64,000 nucleotides of DNA from Rhodospirillales bacterium (GCA_016699855.1 CP064988.1:1888501-1952500), one strand, 5' to 3'; positions 51,999 to 60,903 are shown, counted from the stretch's first letter. The notes: generated by a model not told the origin, from the letters alone. Numbers and translations: made by a program.

Positions 51999-52345
51999 CG
52001 GCAGCGCGCCTTGGTCGCGGTGATCAGCCGCGTCAGCTCGGGCGTGCGCTCGACCGCCGGCAGGCAGCGCTGCGCCTCGAGCACGCCGCGCAGCAGCGCC
52101 GGCTCGTAGGCCCGCCGCTCGCCGTCGAACAACACGTCGCGCACGCGGCGCTGCAGCTCGGCGTCGGCCGACTTGCCGCAGACGCCCGACAGCTCGGCCA
52201 GCGCCGTGCGGCGGTTGGTGTCGGTGGCGTTGGGCCGCTCGTAGGACTCGACCCAGGTGCGGACATCGCCGCAGGCCGACGCGACGGATGGCGCGAGGAT
52301 GGGCGACGCGAGGGCTAGGGACGCGGCGACGAGCCAGACGCGCAT
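51995..52345 (-). CDS. Small secreted protein upstream of META-domain gene
   Basis: 116 aa; signal peptide RVWLVAASLALASPILAPSV, three or four Cys (SACGD, GVCGKS, QRCLPAV, ARCR), remainder helical. AGGAGG is seven bases before the ATG. Its leader lies in a 70-bp tandem-repeat tract. Stop overlaps the META-domain start. Unknown family. Confidence 0.68.
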   Translation of the reverse strand: MRVWLVAASLALASPILAPSVASACGDVRTWVESYERPNATDTNRRTALAELSGVCGKSADAELQRRVRDVLFDGERRAYEPALLRGVLEAQRCLPAVERTPELTRLITATKARCR

Positions 52346-52349
52346 GCGA

Positions 52350-52674
52350 TGCCTCCTGCGGGCGGGCCGCGCTCCGGCCGGCCACCCTGTCGAGCCTCGC
52401 ATGCTACCATGGCGGCGCTGTGGCGGCGGACGGTCCCGCCCGCGCCCACCGCCGGCCACTCGGTCGAGCTTCGCATGCTACCATCGCGGCGCCGCGGCGG
52501 CGTATGGCCGCCCACGCTCCGGCCGGCCATCGTGTCGATCCTCGCACGCCAAGGCAGCGCGGTGGCGGCGGATCGGCCGGCCGCGCTCCGTCCGGCCACA
52601 CGGTCGATCATCGCATGCTACCATCGCGGCGCCGCGGCGGCGGATGGCCGGTCGCGCCCACCGCCGGACGCAAG
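52350..52674. repeat. Degenerate 69-74 bp tandem repeats between divergent genes
   Basis: TCGCATGCTACCAT or near copies occur at 52397, 52471, 52542 and 52611, spaced 74, 71 and 69 bases; surrounding bases are also alike. A partial fifth copy ends at the start codon of the next gene. The tract spans both divergent promoters. Confidence 0.85.
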
Positions 52675-53265
52675 ATGACCCCGCTCCGCCGCCTCCTCGC
52701 CCGCCTGCGCGGCGCCGTCGCCGCGCCGCCGCCGCGCCGCGTGCTTTACGTCCACGAGGACGACATGGGCGACGTCGAGCTGCTGCCGGAAGCGGCGCGC
52801 GCGTGGTGCGCCGAGGAGCTGCGCCGCATCGACGCCTTCGCCGCAGCGCACGAGGCGCCCGACGGGCTCGGCTGGACGGACATCCATGTCCGGCCGCCGG
52901 CGCCGGCCCGCCTTGGCGATCTCGGTCTGCGCGCCGCCGCCGCCGCCGCGCGGCTGCGGCGCGTCGCGCCGGCCTACGACGGGGTGGAGACCGGCACCTA
53001 TTCGGACGTCGAGGTCGCGGCGGGCGCGACGGCGTTCGGGGCGGACGGGTCGGGCGCACTGGTGCTGCACGTCGACGCCGCCGGGGCGCTGACCGGCGTC
53101 GATGTGGTGCCGCAGGGCGGCGCCGGGCTGGGCCCGCTGCTCGACGCCGTGCGTGATCTGGCGGCGCCGTCCCGGCTGGTCGCGGTCGCGTGGAACCGGG
53201 GCGCGCTGGCGGCGCTCGACGACCCCGGCGAACGCGCCGCCTTCATCCGCGCGATCGCCGGCTGA
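52675..53265 (+). CDS. Hypothetical protein with alpha/beta domain
   Basis: 196 aa without signal peptide. A basic N-terminus (LRRLLARLRGAVAAPPPRR) precedes VLYVHEDDMGDVELLP, a helix with AWCAEELRRIDAF, and strands YSDVEVAAGATAFG and GALVLHVDAAGALTGVDVVP. I do not recognise the fold. ATG 52675 follows the repeat tract directly, with no clear SD. Confidence 0.6.
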   Translation: MTPLRRLLARLRGAVAAPPPRRVLYVHEDDMGDVELLPEAARAWCAEELRRIDAFAAAHEAPDGLGWTDIHVRPPAPARLGDLGLRAAAAAARLRRVAPAYDGVETGTYSDVEVAAGATAFGADGSGALVLHVDAAGALTGVDVVPQGGAGLGPLLDAVRDLAAPSRLVAVAWNRGALAALDDPGERAAFIRAIAG

Positions 53266-53305
53266 ACGGGTTTCGCGCCAGCCCGTGGGCGCCCCCGTCC
53301 CTCGG

Positions 53306-53590
53306 TCATTCCGAGCGCAGCGAGGAATCTTTTAGCGGCCGATGGATCGCCGGCGCCGCCCCGCCGCAAGGCGCCTCTGGTCCCAAGGGCGACGACACGT
53401 CGGTATCGGACCCTGACCGTCATTCCGAGCGCAGCGAAGACTCTTTAAGCGACCGATGGATCGCCCGCGCCGCCCCGCCGCAAGGCGCCTCTGGTCCCAA
53501 GGGCGACGACACGTCGGTATCGGACCCTGATCGTCATTCCGAGCGCAGCGAGGACTCTTTAAGCGACCGATGGATCGCCGGCGCCGCCCG
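53306..53590. repeat. Three tandem copies of a 114-bp unit with family C ends
   Basis: Units begin TCATTCCGAGCGCAGCGA at 53306, 53420 and 53534; the first two are nearly identical across 114 bases, the third is cut after about 57. Contains the left palindrome end but no inverted partner. Confidence 0.9.
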
Positions 53591-53642
53591 GCATTTCGGG
53601 ACGGACGGCCCGTTGCAAGACGCCGGACCCCGCGTGCAAGCC

Positions 53643-53679
53643 GTTTTGTATATTGTATGCAAAATACAATATACAAAAC
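53643..53679. promoter_or_regulatory. Perfect 16-bp AT-rich inverted repeat
   Basis: Arms 53643-53658 (GTTTTGTATATTGTAT) and 53664-53679, five-base loop. The TTGTAT half-sites resemble operators of GntR/FadR-type repressors (inference), but there is no start codon of a real gene close by. May also act as a hairpin terminator. Confidence 0.6.
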
Positions 53680-53784
53680 TCCAAGTATATGCTCATTCCG
53701 AATCGACAAGAATCGATCCGATGCATATCCGGCAATGGTTATACGTCACCCCATCGCGTCGAATTCAGCGTGACGCTTGCTATC

Positions 53785-53802
53785 GTCAACGATATCGTTG
53801 AC
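53785..53802. promoter_or_regulatory. Perfect 18-bp palindrome GTCAACGATATCGTTGAC
   Basis: Self-complementary without loop, about 105 bases from the previous inverted repeat and 25 bases before the end of the macrodomain gene. Looks like a dimeric regulator site; its target is unclear because both flanking genes end here. Confidence 0.6.
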
Positions 53803-53826
53803 TCTTGTTGTACGGGTACAATTTCT

Positions 53827-54342
53827 TCAGCCTGCCGCCGCGATCATCGCGCGGTAGAGCGCCGCCAGCGGCGCGTCGAAACAACAGAAAACCACGCGTT
53901 CGACGCCGCGATCTGCCGCCAGAAACGAACGCGTCTCGGCCACCGCGATGCGCGTCGCGGGCTCGCGCGGATAGCCGTAGATTCCGGTGCTGATCGCCGG
54001 GAACGCGACCGAGCGCAGCCCGTGCGCGGCGGCCAGCGCCAGCGACTCGCGGTAGCACGACGCCAGCAGCGCCGGCTCGCCCCGGCCGCCGCCCTGCCAG
54101 ACCGGGCCGACGCTGTGGATCACGTGGCGCGCCATGAGCCGGTAGCCCGCCGTGATCCTGGCGCTTCCGGTGGCGCAGCCGCCCAGCGTCCGGCATTCGG
54201 CCAGCAGCGCCGGGCCCGCCGCGCGGTGGATCGCGCCGTCGACGCCGCCGCCGCCGAGCAGAGTGGTGTTGGCGGCGTTGACGATGGCGTCGACGTCGAG
54301 CGCCGTGATGTCGCCCTCGACCACCTCGATGACGCCGCTCAC
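53827..54342 (-). CDS. Macrodomain protein (O-acetyl-ADP-ribose deacetylase-like)
   Basis: 171 aa from GTG 54342. It binds and hydrolyses ADP-ribose adducts. Visible: VEGDITALDVDAIVNAANTT (Asp-Ile adenine contact and NAAN), LLGGGGVDGAIHRAAG, CATGSARITAGYRL, and VAFPAISTGIYGYP, the MacroD/YmdB set. The start overlaps the cyclase stop (GTGA), so the two are translationally coupled. Third gene of the DUF849-cyclase-macro operon. Confidence 0.92.
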   Translation of the reverse strand: MSGVIEVVEGDITALDVDAIVNAANTTLLGGGGVDGAIHRAAGPALLAECRTLGGCATGSARITAGYRLMARHVIHSVGPVWQGGGRGEPALLASCYRESLALAAAHGLRSVAFPAISTGIYGYPREPATRIAVAETRSFLAADRGVERVVFCCFDAPLAALYRAMIAAAG

Positions 54343-55589
54343 GGCGCGGCCGCCGCGGCCGACGGCGCCGGCGCCGCCGCCGTCGGATCGAGCGTGTGCA
54401 GCTCCTGCGGACGGCCGACGCCGCGCAGCGCGTAGCGGCCCAGCGACACGAAGGCCGCCGGCGATCCCGACGCCGCGACGAAGGCGTCCGACAGCACGAC
54501 GTCCTGGTCGAGCGTGCGGCTGAGCGCGCCCATGCGGCCGGCCTCGTTGACGGCGGCGCCGAGCACGGTGAAGTCCAGCCGCCGCGCGCCGCCGAAATTG
54601 CCGTAGATCAACTCGCCCTCGTGCAGCGCCAGATGCAGCCGCGTCGTCGCGGCGCCGTCGGCGGCGCGGCGGACGTTGAGCGCGGCGATCCCGGCTTCGC
54701 AGGCGCGCCACGCCGCCAGCGCGCGGCGGCAGGCGACGGCGGGATCGGCGTCGCGGAAGATCGCCAGCACGCCGTCGCCGATGAACTTCAGCACGTCGCC
54801 GCCGGCGGCGTCGATCGCGTCGACCACGATGCCGGCGTAGTCGTTGAGCAGCGCCAGCGTCGCGTCGTGCGCCATCGAGTCGGCCAGCCGCGTGTAGTCG
54901 ACGAGGTCGCTGAACCACACCACGGCGCGGATCGGCTCGGCGCGGCCGCGCTCGACGTTGCCGGCGCGCACGCGGCGCGCGGCGTCGGCGCCGAGATAGG
55001 TGTCGAGCAGCGTGCGCGCGGTGCCGACCACGCCGCGCATCTGCGACACCAGCGCCACCGCCGGCCACACCGCGCGCAGCAGCGCGAGATCTGAATCGCC
55101 GAAGCCGCCGGGCCGGTCGGTGGTGACCGACACCACGATGGTGCCGACGTCGGAGAAGCGCGCGCGGGCCGCCATCGGCGCGGCGAGCGCGAGATAGTCG
55201 GTGGCGCCCTCGGCGCGGAACGTGCGCAGCGCCGGGAACGCGGACTCCGGCGCCGGCGGCTCGAGCCGCGCGCGGAACTCGGTCTCGCCGCGGTCGAGCA
55301 TGTGGCGGAACGGGCTCTCGGCGATGTCGCGCCGGTTGACGGCGCTCTCGGCGCGCCTGACCTGCAGCCGCGTCGCGCCTTCGCGCGGCAGCCACCGCAG
55401 GGCGCGCGCGTCGATCGTGGGATCGAGCACCTCGCTGGCCAGCCACACGCGGGAGACCGGCACGCCGGCGTCGACCAGCCGCCGCGCGAGCTCGTCGACG
55501 ATCGCCATGTCGGTGGCGTCCGAACCGCCGGCCTCGAGCAGCCACGCGATGATCGGCGCGGCGCGGCCGGGATCCGCCGGCGGCGTCAT
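54339..55589 (-). CDS. Soluble class III adenylate/guanylate cyclase
   Basis: 416 aa. N-terminal about 210 residues form a GAF-like sensory domain (beginning IIAWLLEAGGSDATDMAIVDELARR; FRHMLDRGETEFRARLE). The cyclase domain has VVWFSDLVDYTRLADSM, GDVLKFIGDGVLAIFRD and LDFTVLGAAVNEAGRM: both metal Asp residues, Lys and the Asn/Arg pair are present. Thr replaces Asp at the base-recognising position, which is common in ATP-using enzymes of this group. Stop and start overlap both neighbours, so it is tightly coupled in its operon. Confidence 0.9.
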   Translation of the reverse strand: MTPPADPGRAAPIIAWLLEAGGSDATDMAIVDELARRLVDAGVPVSRVWLASEVLDPTIDARALRWLPREGATRLQVRRAESAVNRRDIAESPFRHMLDRGETEFRARLEPPAPESAFPALRTFRAEGATDYLALAAPMAARARFSDVGTIVVSVTTDRPGGFGDSDLALLRAVWPAVALVSQMRGVVGTARTLLDTYLGADAARRVRAGNVERGRAEPIRAVVWFSDLVDYTRLADSMAHDATLALLNDYAGIVVDAIDAAGGDVLKFIGDGVLAIFRDADPAVACRRALAAWRACEAGIAALNVRRAADGAATTRLHLALHEGELIYGNFGGARRLDFTVLGAAVNEAGRMGALSRTLDQDVVLSDAFVAASGSPAAFVSLGRYALRGVGRPQELHTLDPTAAAPAPSAAAAAP

Positions 55590-56476
55590 CGCGGCGCCGG
55601 CGCCGACAGCGCCGCGCGCATCTCCGCGGTCGACGCCAGCCGTCCGCCGGCCGCCTCGATCCGCCGCCGCGCGTCGGCCACCAGCGCGCGGTTGTCGCTC
55701 GCGCAGCCCAGCGGCGAATCCTCCAGCCCGACGCGCACGTGGCCGCCGCGCGCCACCGCGATCCCGATCAGCGGCGCGATCTCGACGCCGAGCCCGGCCA
55801 CCATCCACGGCGCGCCCGGCGCCTCGGCGGCGAGCAGATGCAGATACGCCTCGACCGCCCAGGGCTCGGCCGGGAAGCCGAACGCCATGTCGCGCGAGAA
55901 CATCAGCCGGTAGATCGGCTCCGGCGCGCCCGGATAGGCGCGGCGCAGCGCGGCGCCCAGGCGCAGGAAGCCCGGCTCGTAGATCGCGTAGGACGGCGTC
56001 ATGCCGTGGCGCTGCGCCAGCGCCAGCCCGTGGCGGATATGCGCCTCGGGATTGGCGTAGACGAATCCGGCGCGGCCCGCGGCGACGTCGGCGAAGTGGA
56101 CGAGGTTGGTCGAGCCGGGATCGACCACGGCCCATTCGATCAACCCGGCGGCGAGCAGCTTCTCGACGGCGGCGAAGCGCGCGGCGGCCGTCATCGCGCG
56201 CGGCGAATCGGCGTTGCCGGCGAACGGGATCGTCGGATAGCAGACGACGTCGACGCGGGCGCGGATGCGCTCGATGATCGGCGCGTAGATCTCGTAGTCG
56301 TCGCGCTGCCGGCCGGTCGCCGGATCGTAGGCGTGGAAATGCACGATGGCCGCGCCGAGCGCCGCGCAGGCCACCGCGTCCTCGACGATCGCGTCGGCGG
56401 TCACCGGGATCTCGGGCTGCAGACGGCGCGACCACGGGCCGTTCAACGCCACCTCGAGCCACGTGTCCTGGGTCAT
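55586..56476 (-). CDS. DUF849 3-keto-5-aminohexanoate cleavage-type (BKACE) enzyme
   Basis: 296-aa TIM barrel of the beta-keto acid cleavage family: a beta-keto acid plus acetyl-CoA gives acetoacetate and a new CoA thioester. The metal-binding HFHAYDP (His-x-His), then CYPTIPFAGN, WAVVDPGSTN, SYAIYEPGFLRLG and the C-terminal GHVRVGLEDSPLG carry the family signatures. The specific substrate is unknown. First gene of a three-gene operon, joined by ATGA to the cyclase. No acyl-CoA transferase or transporter is beside it. Confidence 0.88.
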   Translation of the reverse strand: MTQDTWLEVALNGPWSRRLQPEIPVTADAIVEDAVACAALGAAIVHFHAYDPATGRQRDDYEIYAPIIERIRARVDVVCYPTIPFAGNADSPRAMTAAARFAAVEKLLAAGLIEWAVVDPGSTNLVHFADVAAGRAGFVYANPEAHIRHGLALAQRHGMTPSYAIYEPGFLRLGAALRRAYPGAPEPIYRLMFSRDMAFGFPAEPWAVEAYLHLLAAEAPGAPWMVAGLGVEIAPLIGIAVARGGHVRVGLEDSPLGCASDNRALVADARRRIEAAGGRLASTAEMRAALSAPAPR

Positions 56477-56566
56477 CGGCGGTCCCTCTCCGCCGCGATG
56501 GTCGTCCGCGACGGCGCCGCACGCAAGTCCGGCGGCGCCTGTCGCGTGATGGTCGCGCCAATGAGA

Positions 56567-56592
56567 AAGGGCCGCTCCAAGGAGCGGCCCTT
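56567..56592 (-). terminator. Intrinsic terminator after OmpA-array gene 1
   Basis: Hairpin with 12-base arms, then TTTCTCATT on the minus strand. Same position as in the other five copies but with changed loop bases. Confidence 0.85.
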
Positions 56593-56616
56593 CGTGTCGT
56601 CGCCTTGCGTCGATCG

Positions 56617-57816
56617 TCAGTTCAGGACGATCTCGACGCGGCGGTTCTGCGGCTCGCGCACGCCGTCCGCGGTCTGCACCAGCGGCATGCTCTCGCCGCG
56701 GCCCACCACCGCGATCTGGTTCGCCGGAATGCCCTCGCGCACCAGCTGGTCCTTCACAGCGTTCGCGCGGCGCAGCGACAGCGCCATGTTGTAGGCGTCG
56801 CCGCCAGACTTGTCGGCGTGGCCGGTGACATCGAGGCGGGTCGACTTGCCGGCCTTGGCGTCGGCCGCCGCCTGCTTGATCGTCGTCGCCGCCGTCGGCG
56901 TGATCAGCGCGCGGTCGAAGTCGAAGAACACGATGTAGCTCTTCTTGCCGCTCGCCACCGGCGGCTTCGGCGCCATCGGACCCGACGGCGGCGCGCCCCA
57001 GTTGTACGCCAGGCGCACGAACGGGCCATGGATGAGACGATCCGTCCGGCCGGCGTTCAATGCCGCGCCGAAGCCGTTGTACTCCTGCTTCGGGGTCACG
57101 CCGTTCCAGACCGAGAACTGGTAGCCGGCCGCGAGATGCCACAGCGGCGCGATCTCCCAGTCCAAACCAGCCTTGCCATCGAACTCCCAGATCACGCGGC
57201 TGTCGCTGACCGAGCCGACGCCCGCCGTGCCGCCGGCCGCCGTCTTCGTCTTGCCGAACAACGCGCTCGCGCCCAGCCCGCCGAACACGCTGATCGACTC
57301 GGTGAGCCGCAGCGAGCCGTCCACGCCGACGCGCGGGCCGACGCCCCAACTGGTCATCTTCGCGGTGAACGCGCCGCCCTGACCGTCGTCGTCCTTCAGA
57401 TTCCACCGCGCGTAGCGCACGGCGACGAACGGCCGCACGCCGTAGCCCGGGCCGCGGATGTTGTAGCCGACCTCGCCGTCCACCATCCAGAACCCGCCGC
57501 CGTCCAGCGCGTGCGTGGCGGTACTGGCCGAGTACGACGCCTGGCGCGGGCCGCGCGACAGGAACGCGCCCTCGAACGCGGCGGCGACATCCCAACCGCC
57601 GAAATCGTAGCCAAGCTGGCCGCGACCGCCGAAACCGTCGCCGACGCCGGCGCCTTGGCCGCCAAGCTGGGGCGACACGTAGACGTTCTTCAGGTCGCCA
57701 TCGACGATGTAGGTGCCGTTCAAAAACCCGTAGAAACCCGGCTGTTGCACCTGCGCCTGCGCGGCGCCGGCCGTCAGGGCGCCCAGCGCCGCGCCGGCGA
57801 CCAGAAATTTCCGCAT
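56617..57816 (-). CDS. OmpA-family outer-membrane protein, array copy 1
   Basis: 399 aa from ATG 57816. Signal peptide MRKFLVAGAALGALTAGAAQ (AQA site). About 240 residues of beta-barrel type with alternating strands (GYGVRPFVAVRYARWNL; SLRLTESISVFGGLGASALFG), then a linker (NWGAPPSGPMAPKPP) and the OmpA domain: YIVFFDFDRALITPTA, VTGHADKSGGDAYNMALSLRRANAV and NRRVEIVLN. Asp and Arg that hold diaminopimelate are present, so it would clasp peptidoglycan. The barrel differs most from copies 2-5. Own terminator. Confidence 0.92.
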   Translation of the reverse strand: MRKFLVAGAALGALTAGAAQAQVQQPGFYGFLNGTYIVDGDLKNVYVSPQLGGQGAGVGDGFGGRGQLGYDFGGWDVAAAFEGAFLSRGPRQASYSASTATHALDGGGFWMVDGEVGYNIRGPGYGVRPFVAVRYARWNLKDDDGQGGAFTAKMTSWGVGPRVGVDGSLRLTESISVFGGLGASALFGKTKTAAGGTAGVGSVSDSRVIWEFDGKAGLDWEIAPLWHLAAGYQFSVWNGVTPKQEYNGFGAALNAGRTDRLIHGPFVRLAYNWGAPPSGPMAPKPPVASGKKSYIVFFDFDRALITPTAATTIKQAAADAKAGKSTRLDVTGHADKSGGDAYNMALSLRRANAVKDQLVREGIPANQIAVVGRGESMPLVQTADGVREPQNRRVEIVLN

Positions 57817-57984
57817 CACGATCTCCCCCTCGAAAACAGGCCGCGTTCGCACCCGGCCCCGATATGACACCCGACGATAAAAATACCGCAAGCCGTTGCC
57901 GGCGCCACAAGATTCACCCGCCGGCGGCGCTTTTTCGTCGCGGTGTGGCCGGAACGCCATGCCCGGCACCCGTCCGACGAAAAA

Positions 57985-58004
57985 GGCCGCCCCGAGGGGC
58001 GGCC
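57985..58004 (-). terminator. Intrinsic terminator after OmpA-array gene 2
   Basis: GGCCGCCCC/GGGGCGGCC stem followed on the minus strand by TTTTTCGTC. Confidence 0.85.
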
Positions 58005-58029
58005 CTTCGCGTTCCGGTGGGTGACCGGC

Positions 58030-59229
58030 TTAGTTCAGGACGATCTCGACCCGGCGGTTCTGCGGCTCGCGCACGCCGTCCGCGGTCTGCACCAGCGGCA
58101 TGCTCTCGCCACGGCCGACGACGGCGATCTGGTTCGCCGCGATGCCCTCGCGCACCAGCTGGTCCTTGACCGCGTTCGCGCGGCGCAGCGACAGCGCCAT
58201 GTTGTAGGCGTCGCCGCCCGACTTGTCGGCGTGGCCGGTGACATCGAGGCGGGTCGACTTGCCGGCCTTGGCGTCCGCCGCGGCCTGCTTGATCGTCGTC
58301 GCCGCCGTCGGCGTGATCAGCGCCCGGTCGAAGTCGAAGAACACGATGTAGCTCTTCTTGCCGGCCACCTTCGGCGGCTGGACCGGCGCCGGTCCCGACG
58401 GCGGCGCGCCCCAGTTGTACGCGAAGCGGATGAACGGGCCGTGGTTCAAGAAGCCGCTGCGGCCCTGCGGACCCGCGACCGCGCCGTTGTTCGTCATGAA
58501 CGAGTAGGCGACGCCGTCCAGCCACTCCACGCGGTAACCGGCCGCGATGTGGAAGAGCGGCGCGACCTCCCAGTCGAGGCCGGCCTTGGCGCCGATGTCC
58601 CAGAACATCCGCGACGTCTTGTCGTTCGGCCGGATCGCCGCCAGCGCCGCGCCGTGCTCGGACTTGATCTTGCCGAACAGGAACGCGGTGTCGATACCGC
58701 CGAACAGGCTGATCGACTCCGTCAGACGCAGCGAGCCGTCGACGCCGATCCGGGGACCGACGCCCCAGGCCTTGACGTCGCTGGCCAGCCCCAGAACCGC
58801 GTCCGAGATGTCGTAGGTCGCGCGCTGGTACCGCAGGCCGATGAACGGCCGCACGCCGTAGCCCGGGCCCGAGATCGTGTAGCCGGCGTCGAGATCGACG
58901 TTCCACACCTTGGCGTCGGTGATCCGCGTGGAGAAGCCGTTGGTCGCCTGCGCGTCGCCGCGCTTGAAGTCGATGTAGCGGCCGCCCAGCGCGATATCCC
59001 ACGCGCCCTCGAAGCGGTAACCCAGCTGAAGCGCACCGCCCAAGCCGGCGCCGGGCGCGGCGCGGTCGTCGACGACATTGTCGAGCAACGCCGTGCCGCC
59101 GGCGTTGTTCTTGATGGCGTACATGCCGTCGATGGACCCGAAGAAGCCCGGACCGCTCTGCACCTGCGCCTGCGCCACGCCCGCCGTCAGGGCGCCCAGG
59201 GCCGCGCCGGTCATCAAGATCCGCTTCAT
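58030..59229 (-). CDS. OmpA-family outer-membrane protein, array copy 2
   Basis: 399 aa, signal MKRILMTGAALGALTAGVAQ. Barrel with LGYRFEGAWDIALGGRYIDFKRGD and GYGVRPFIGLRYQRATYD; C-terminal OmpA domain almost identical to copy 1 except GIAANQIAV for GIPANQIAV. The linker is NWGAPPSGPAPVQPPKVAG, the form shared with copies 3 and 4. Own terminator; the upstream spacer is nearly identical to that of copies 3 and 4. Confidence 0.92.
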   Translation of the reverse strand: MKRILMTGAALGALTAGVAQAQVQSGPGFFGSIDGMYAIKNNAGGTALLDNVVDDRAAPGAGLGGALQLGYRFEGAWDIALGGRYIDFKRGDAQATNGFSTRITDAKVWNVDLDAGYTISGPGYGVRPFIGLRYQRATYDISDAVLGLASDVKAWGVGPRIGVDGSLRLTESISLFGGIDTAFLFGKIKSEHGAALAAIRPNDKTSRMFWDIGAKAGLDWEVAPLFHIAAGYRVEWLDGVAYSFMTNNGAVAGPQGRSGFLNHGPFIRFAYNWGAPPSGPAPVQPPKVAGKKSYIVFFDFDRALITPTAATTIKQAAADAKAGKSTRLDVTGHADKSGGDAYNMALSLRRANAVKDQLVREGIAANQIAVVGRGESMPLVQTADGVREPQNRRVEIVLN

Positions 59230-59416
59230 GCAACTCTCTCCTCGACGCCTGTTCCGGCCGGACGCGGCCCAGCGTGGAAAATCACCGCGTCAAAGTACAG
59301 AAGCCGGACCGCCGCGCCAACGACCGATCATGATTCCTGGACCAAGCGCGGCGGAATCCCCGCCGATGTGGCATTCCGGCAACGCGCCGGCGGGACCGGC
59401 ACAGGACCCAACGAAG

Positions 59417-59442
59417 AAGGGCCGCCCCGAGGGGCGGCCCTT
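59417..59442 (-). terminator. Intrinsic terminator after OmpA-array gene 3
   Basis: AAGGGCCGCCCC-type stem with TC loop on the minus strand, then TTCTTCGTT. Confidence 0.85.
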
Positions 59443-59464
59443 CGCGTTCCGGTCAGTGACCGGC

Positions 59465-60669
59465 TTAGTTCAGGACGATCTCGACCCGGCGGTTCTGCGG
59501 CTCGCGCACGCCGTCAGCGGTCTGCACCAGCGGCATCGACTCGCCGCGGCCGACCACCGCGATCTGGTTCGCCGGGATGCCCTCGCGGACGAGCTGGTCC
59601 TTCACCGCGTTCGCCCGGCGCAACGACAGCGCCATGTTGTAGGCGTCGCCGCCCGACTTGTCGGCGTGGCCCGTGACATCGAGGCGCGTGCTCTTGCCGG
59701 CCTTGGCGTCGGCCGCCGCCTGCTTGATCGTCGTCGCCGCCGTCGGCGTGATCAGCGCCCGGTCGAAGTCGAAGAACACGATGTAGCTCTTCTTGCCGGC
59801 CACCTTCGGCGGCTGGACCGGCGCCGGTCCCGACGGCGGCGCGCCCCAGTTGTACGCCAGGCGCACGAACGGGCCGTGCTCGAGAAGCCCGCTGCGGCCC
59901 TGCGCCCCGAGGCGAACAACCCGCTCGGCGCGAGAGCCGCGTCGAACATCACGCCGTCGTTGTACATCGCGCGGTAGCCGGCGGCGATGTGCACCAGCGG
60001 CACGATCTCCCAATCGACACCGACCTGGCCGCCGATCTGCCAGAACATGCGGCCGCGATTGGTCGTGGCGCCAAGACCCGCCGCCGAGTGCGTATCCTTG
60101 GCCTTGCCGAACAGGAAAGCCGTGTTCAGTCCGGCGATCAAGCTGACGCTGTCGGTGACGCGCAACGCGCCGTCGACCCCGATCGTCGGGCCGGCCCCCC
60201 AGCTCTTCACGCGGTCGGAGATGCCGAAGGTCGGCTCCGACGCCTTCTGCTTGTACTGCAGATACCGCACGCCCAGCGACGGACGCACGCCCCAGCCGGG
60301 ACCCGACAGCGTGTAGCCGGCCTCAAGGTCGACGTTCCAGATCTTGCCGTCGTCGAGCCGCCAGAGGACCGGGTTCGTGTTCCGCCCGATCTTGCCCTTG
60401 CTGTAGTCCTGGTAGCCGCCGCCGAGGGCCATGTCCCAGGCGCCGTCGAAGCGCCATCCCAGCTTCGCCTTGCCCCCGAAACCATCACCGAGGCTGGTCT
60501 TGTCCGAGGCGGTTGGTAAGCCGGAAACCGCCATGCTCGACGAATGCCCGGGCGGCAGATTGTACAGGCCGTCGATCGTGCCGAAGAAGCCCGGCTGCTG
60601 GACCTGCGCCTGCGCACCGCCCGCCAGCAGCGCGCCCAGCGCCGCACCGGTCATCAACATCCGCTTCAT
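59465..60669 (-). pseudogene. OmpA-family outer-membrane protein, array copy 3, frameshifted
   Basis: Signal MKRMLMTGAALGALLAGGAQ, barrel (WRFDGAWDMALGGGYQDYSK; GWGVRPSLGVRYLQYKQK), intact to ALAPSGLFAS. There the frame shifts; RSGLLEHGPFVRLAYNWGAP and the whole OmpA domain continue in another frame to 59465. The break lies at a four-C run (59905-59908 on the plus strand); one more C restores a 401-aa protein. Either a slipped homopolymer or a sequence error; the gene is otherwise well kept. Confidence 0.85.
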
Positions 60670-60855
60670 GCCGCTCTCTCCCCCTGCGCCCATCCGCCCC
60701 GGTCACGGCCCGGCGCCGAAAATCACCGCGTCAAAATACCCAAGCCGGACCGCCGCGCCAACGACCGATCATGATTCCTGGACCAAGCGCGGCGGAATCC
60801 CCGCCGATGTGGCATTCCGGCAACGCGCCGGCGGGACCGGCACAGGACCCAAAGA

Positions 60856-60881
60856 AAGGGCCGCCCCGAGGGGCGGCCCTT
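60856..60881 (-). terminator. Intrinsic terminator after OmpA-array gene 4
   Basis: Same 12-base arms and loop as copy 3, followed by TTCTTTGGG on the minus strand. Confidence 0.85.
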
Positions 60882-60903
60882 CGCGTTCCGGTCAGTGACC
60901 GGC

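Noticed and set aside
53306..53590. CRISPR-like array
   Set aside because: Repeats are 114 bp with no unique spacers of even length and no cas gene.
53785..53802. A dif/XerCD site
   Set aside because: Length (18 rather than 28 bases) and sequence do not fit XerC/XerD arms.
53653..54435. A plus-strand open frame across the AT-rich patch
   Set aside because: After about 55 codons it is antisense to the macrodomain gene and becomes Arg-rich low complexity; no SD.
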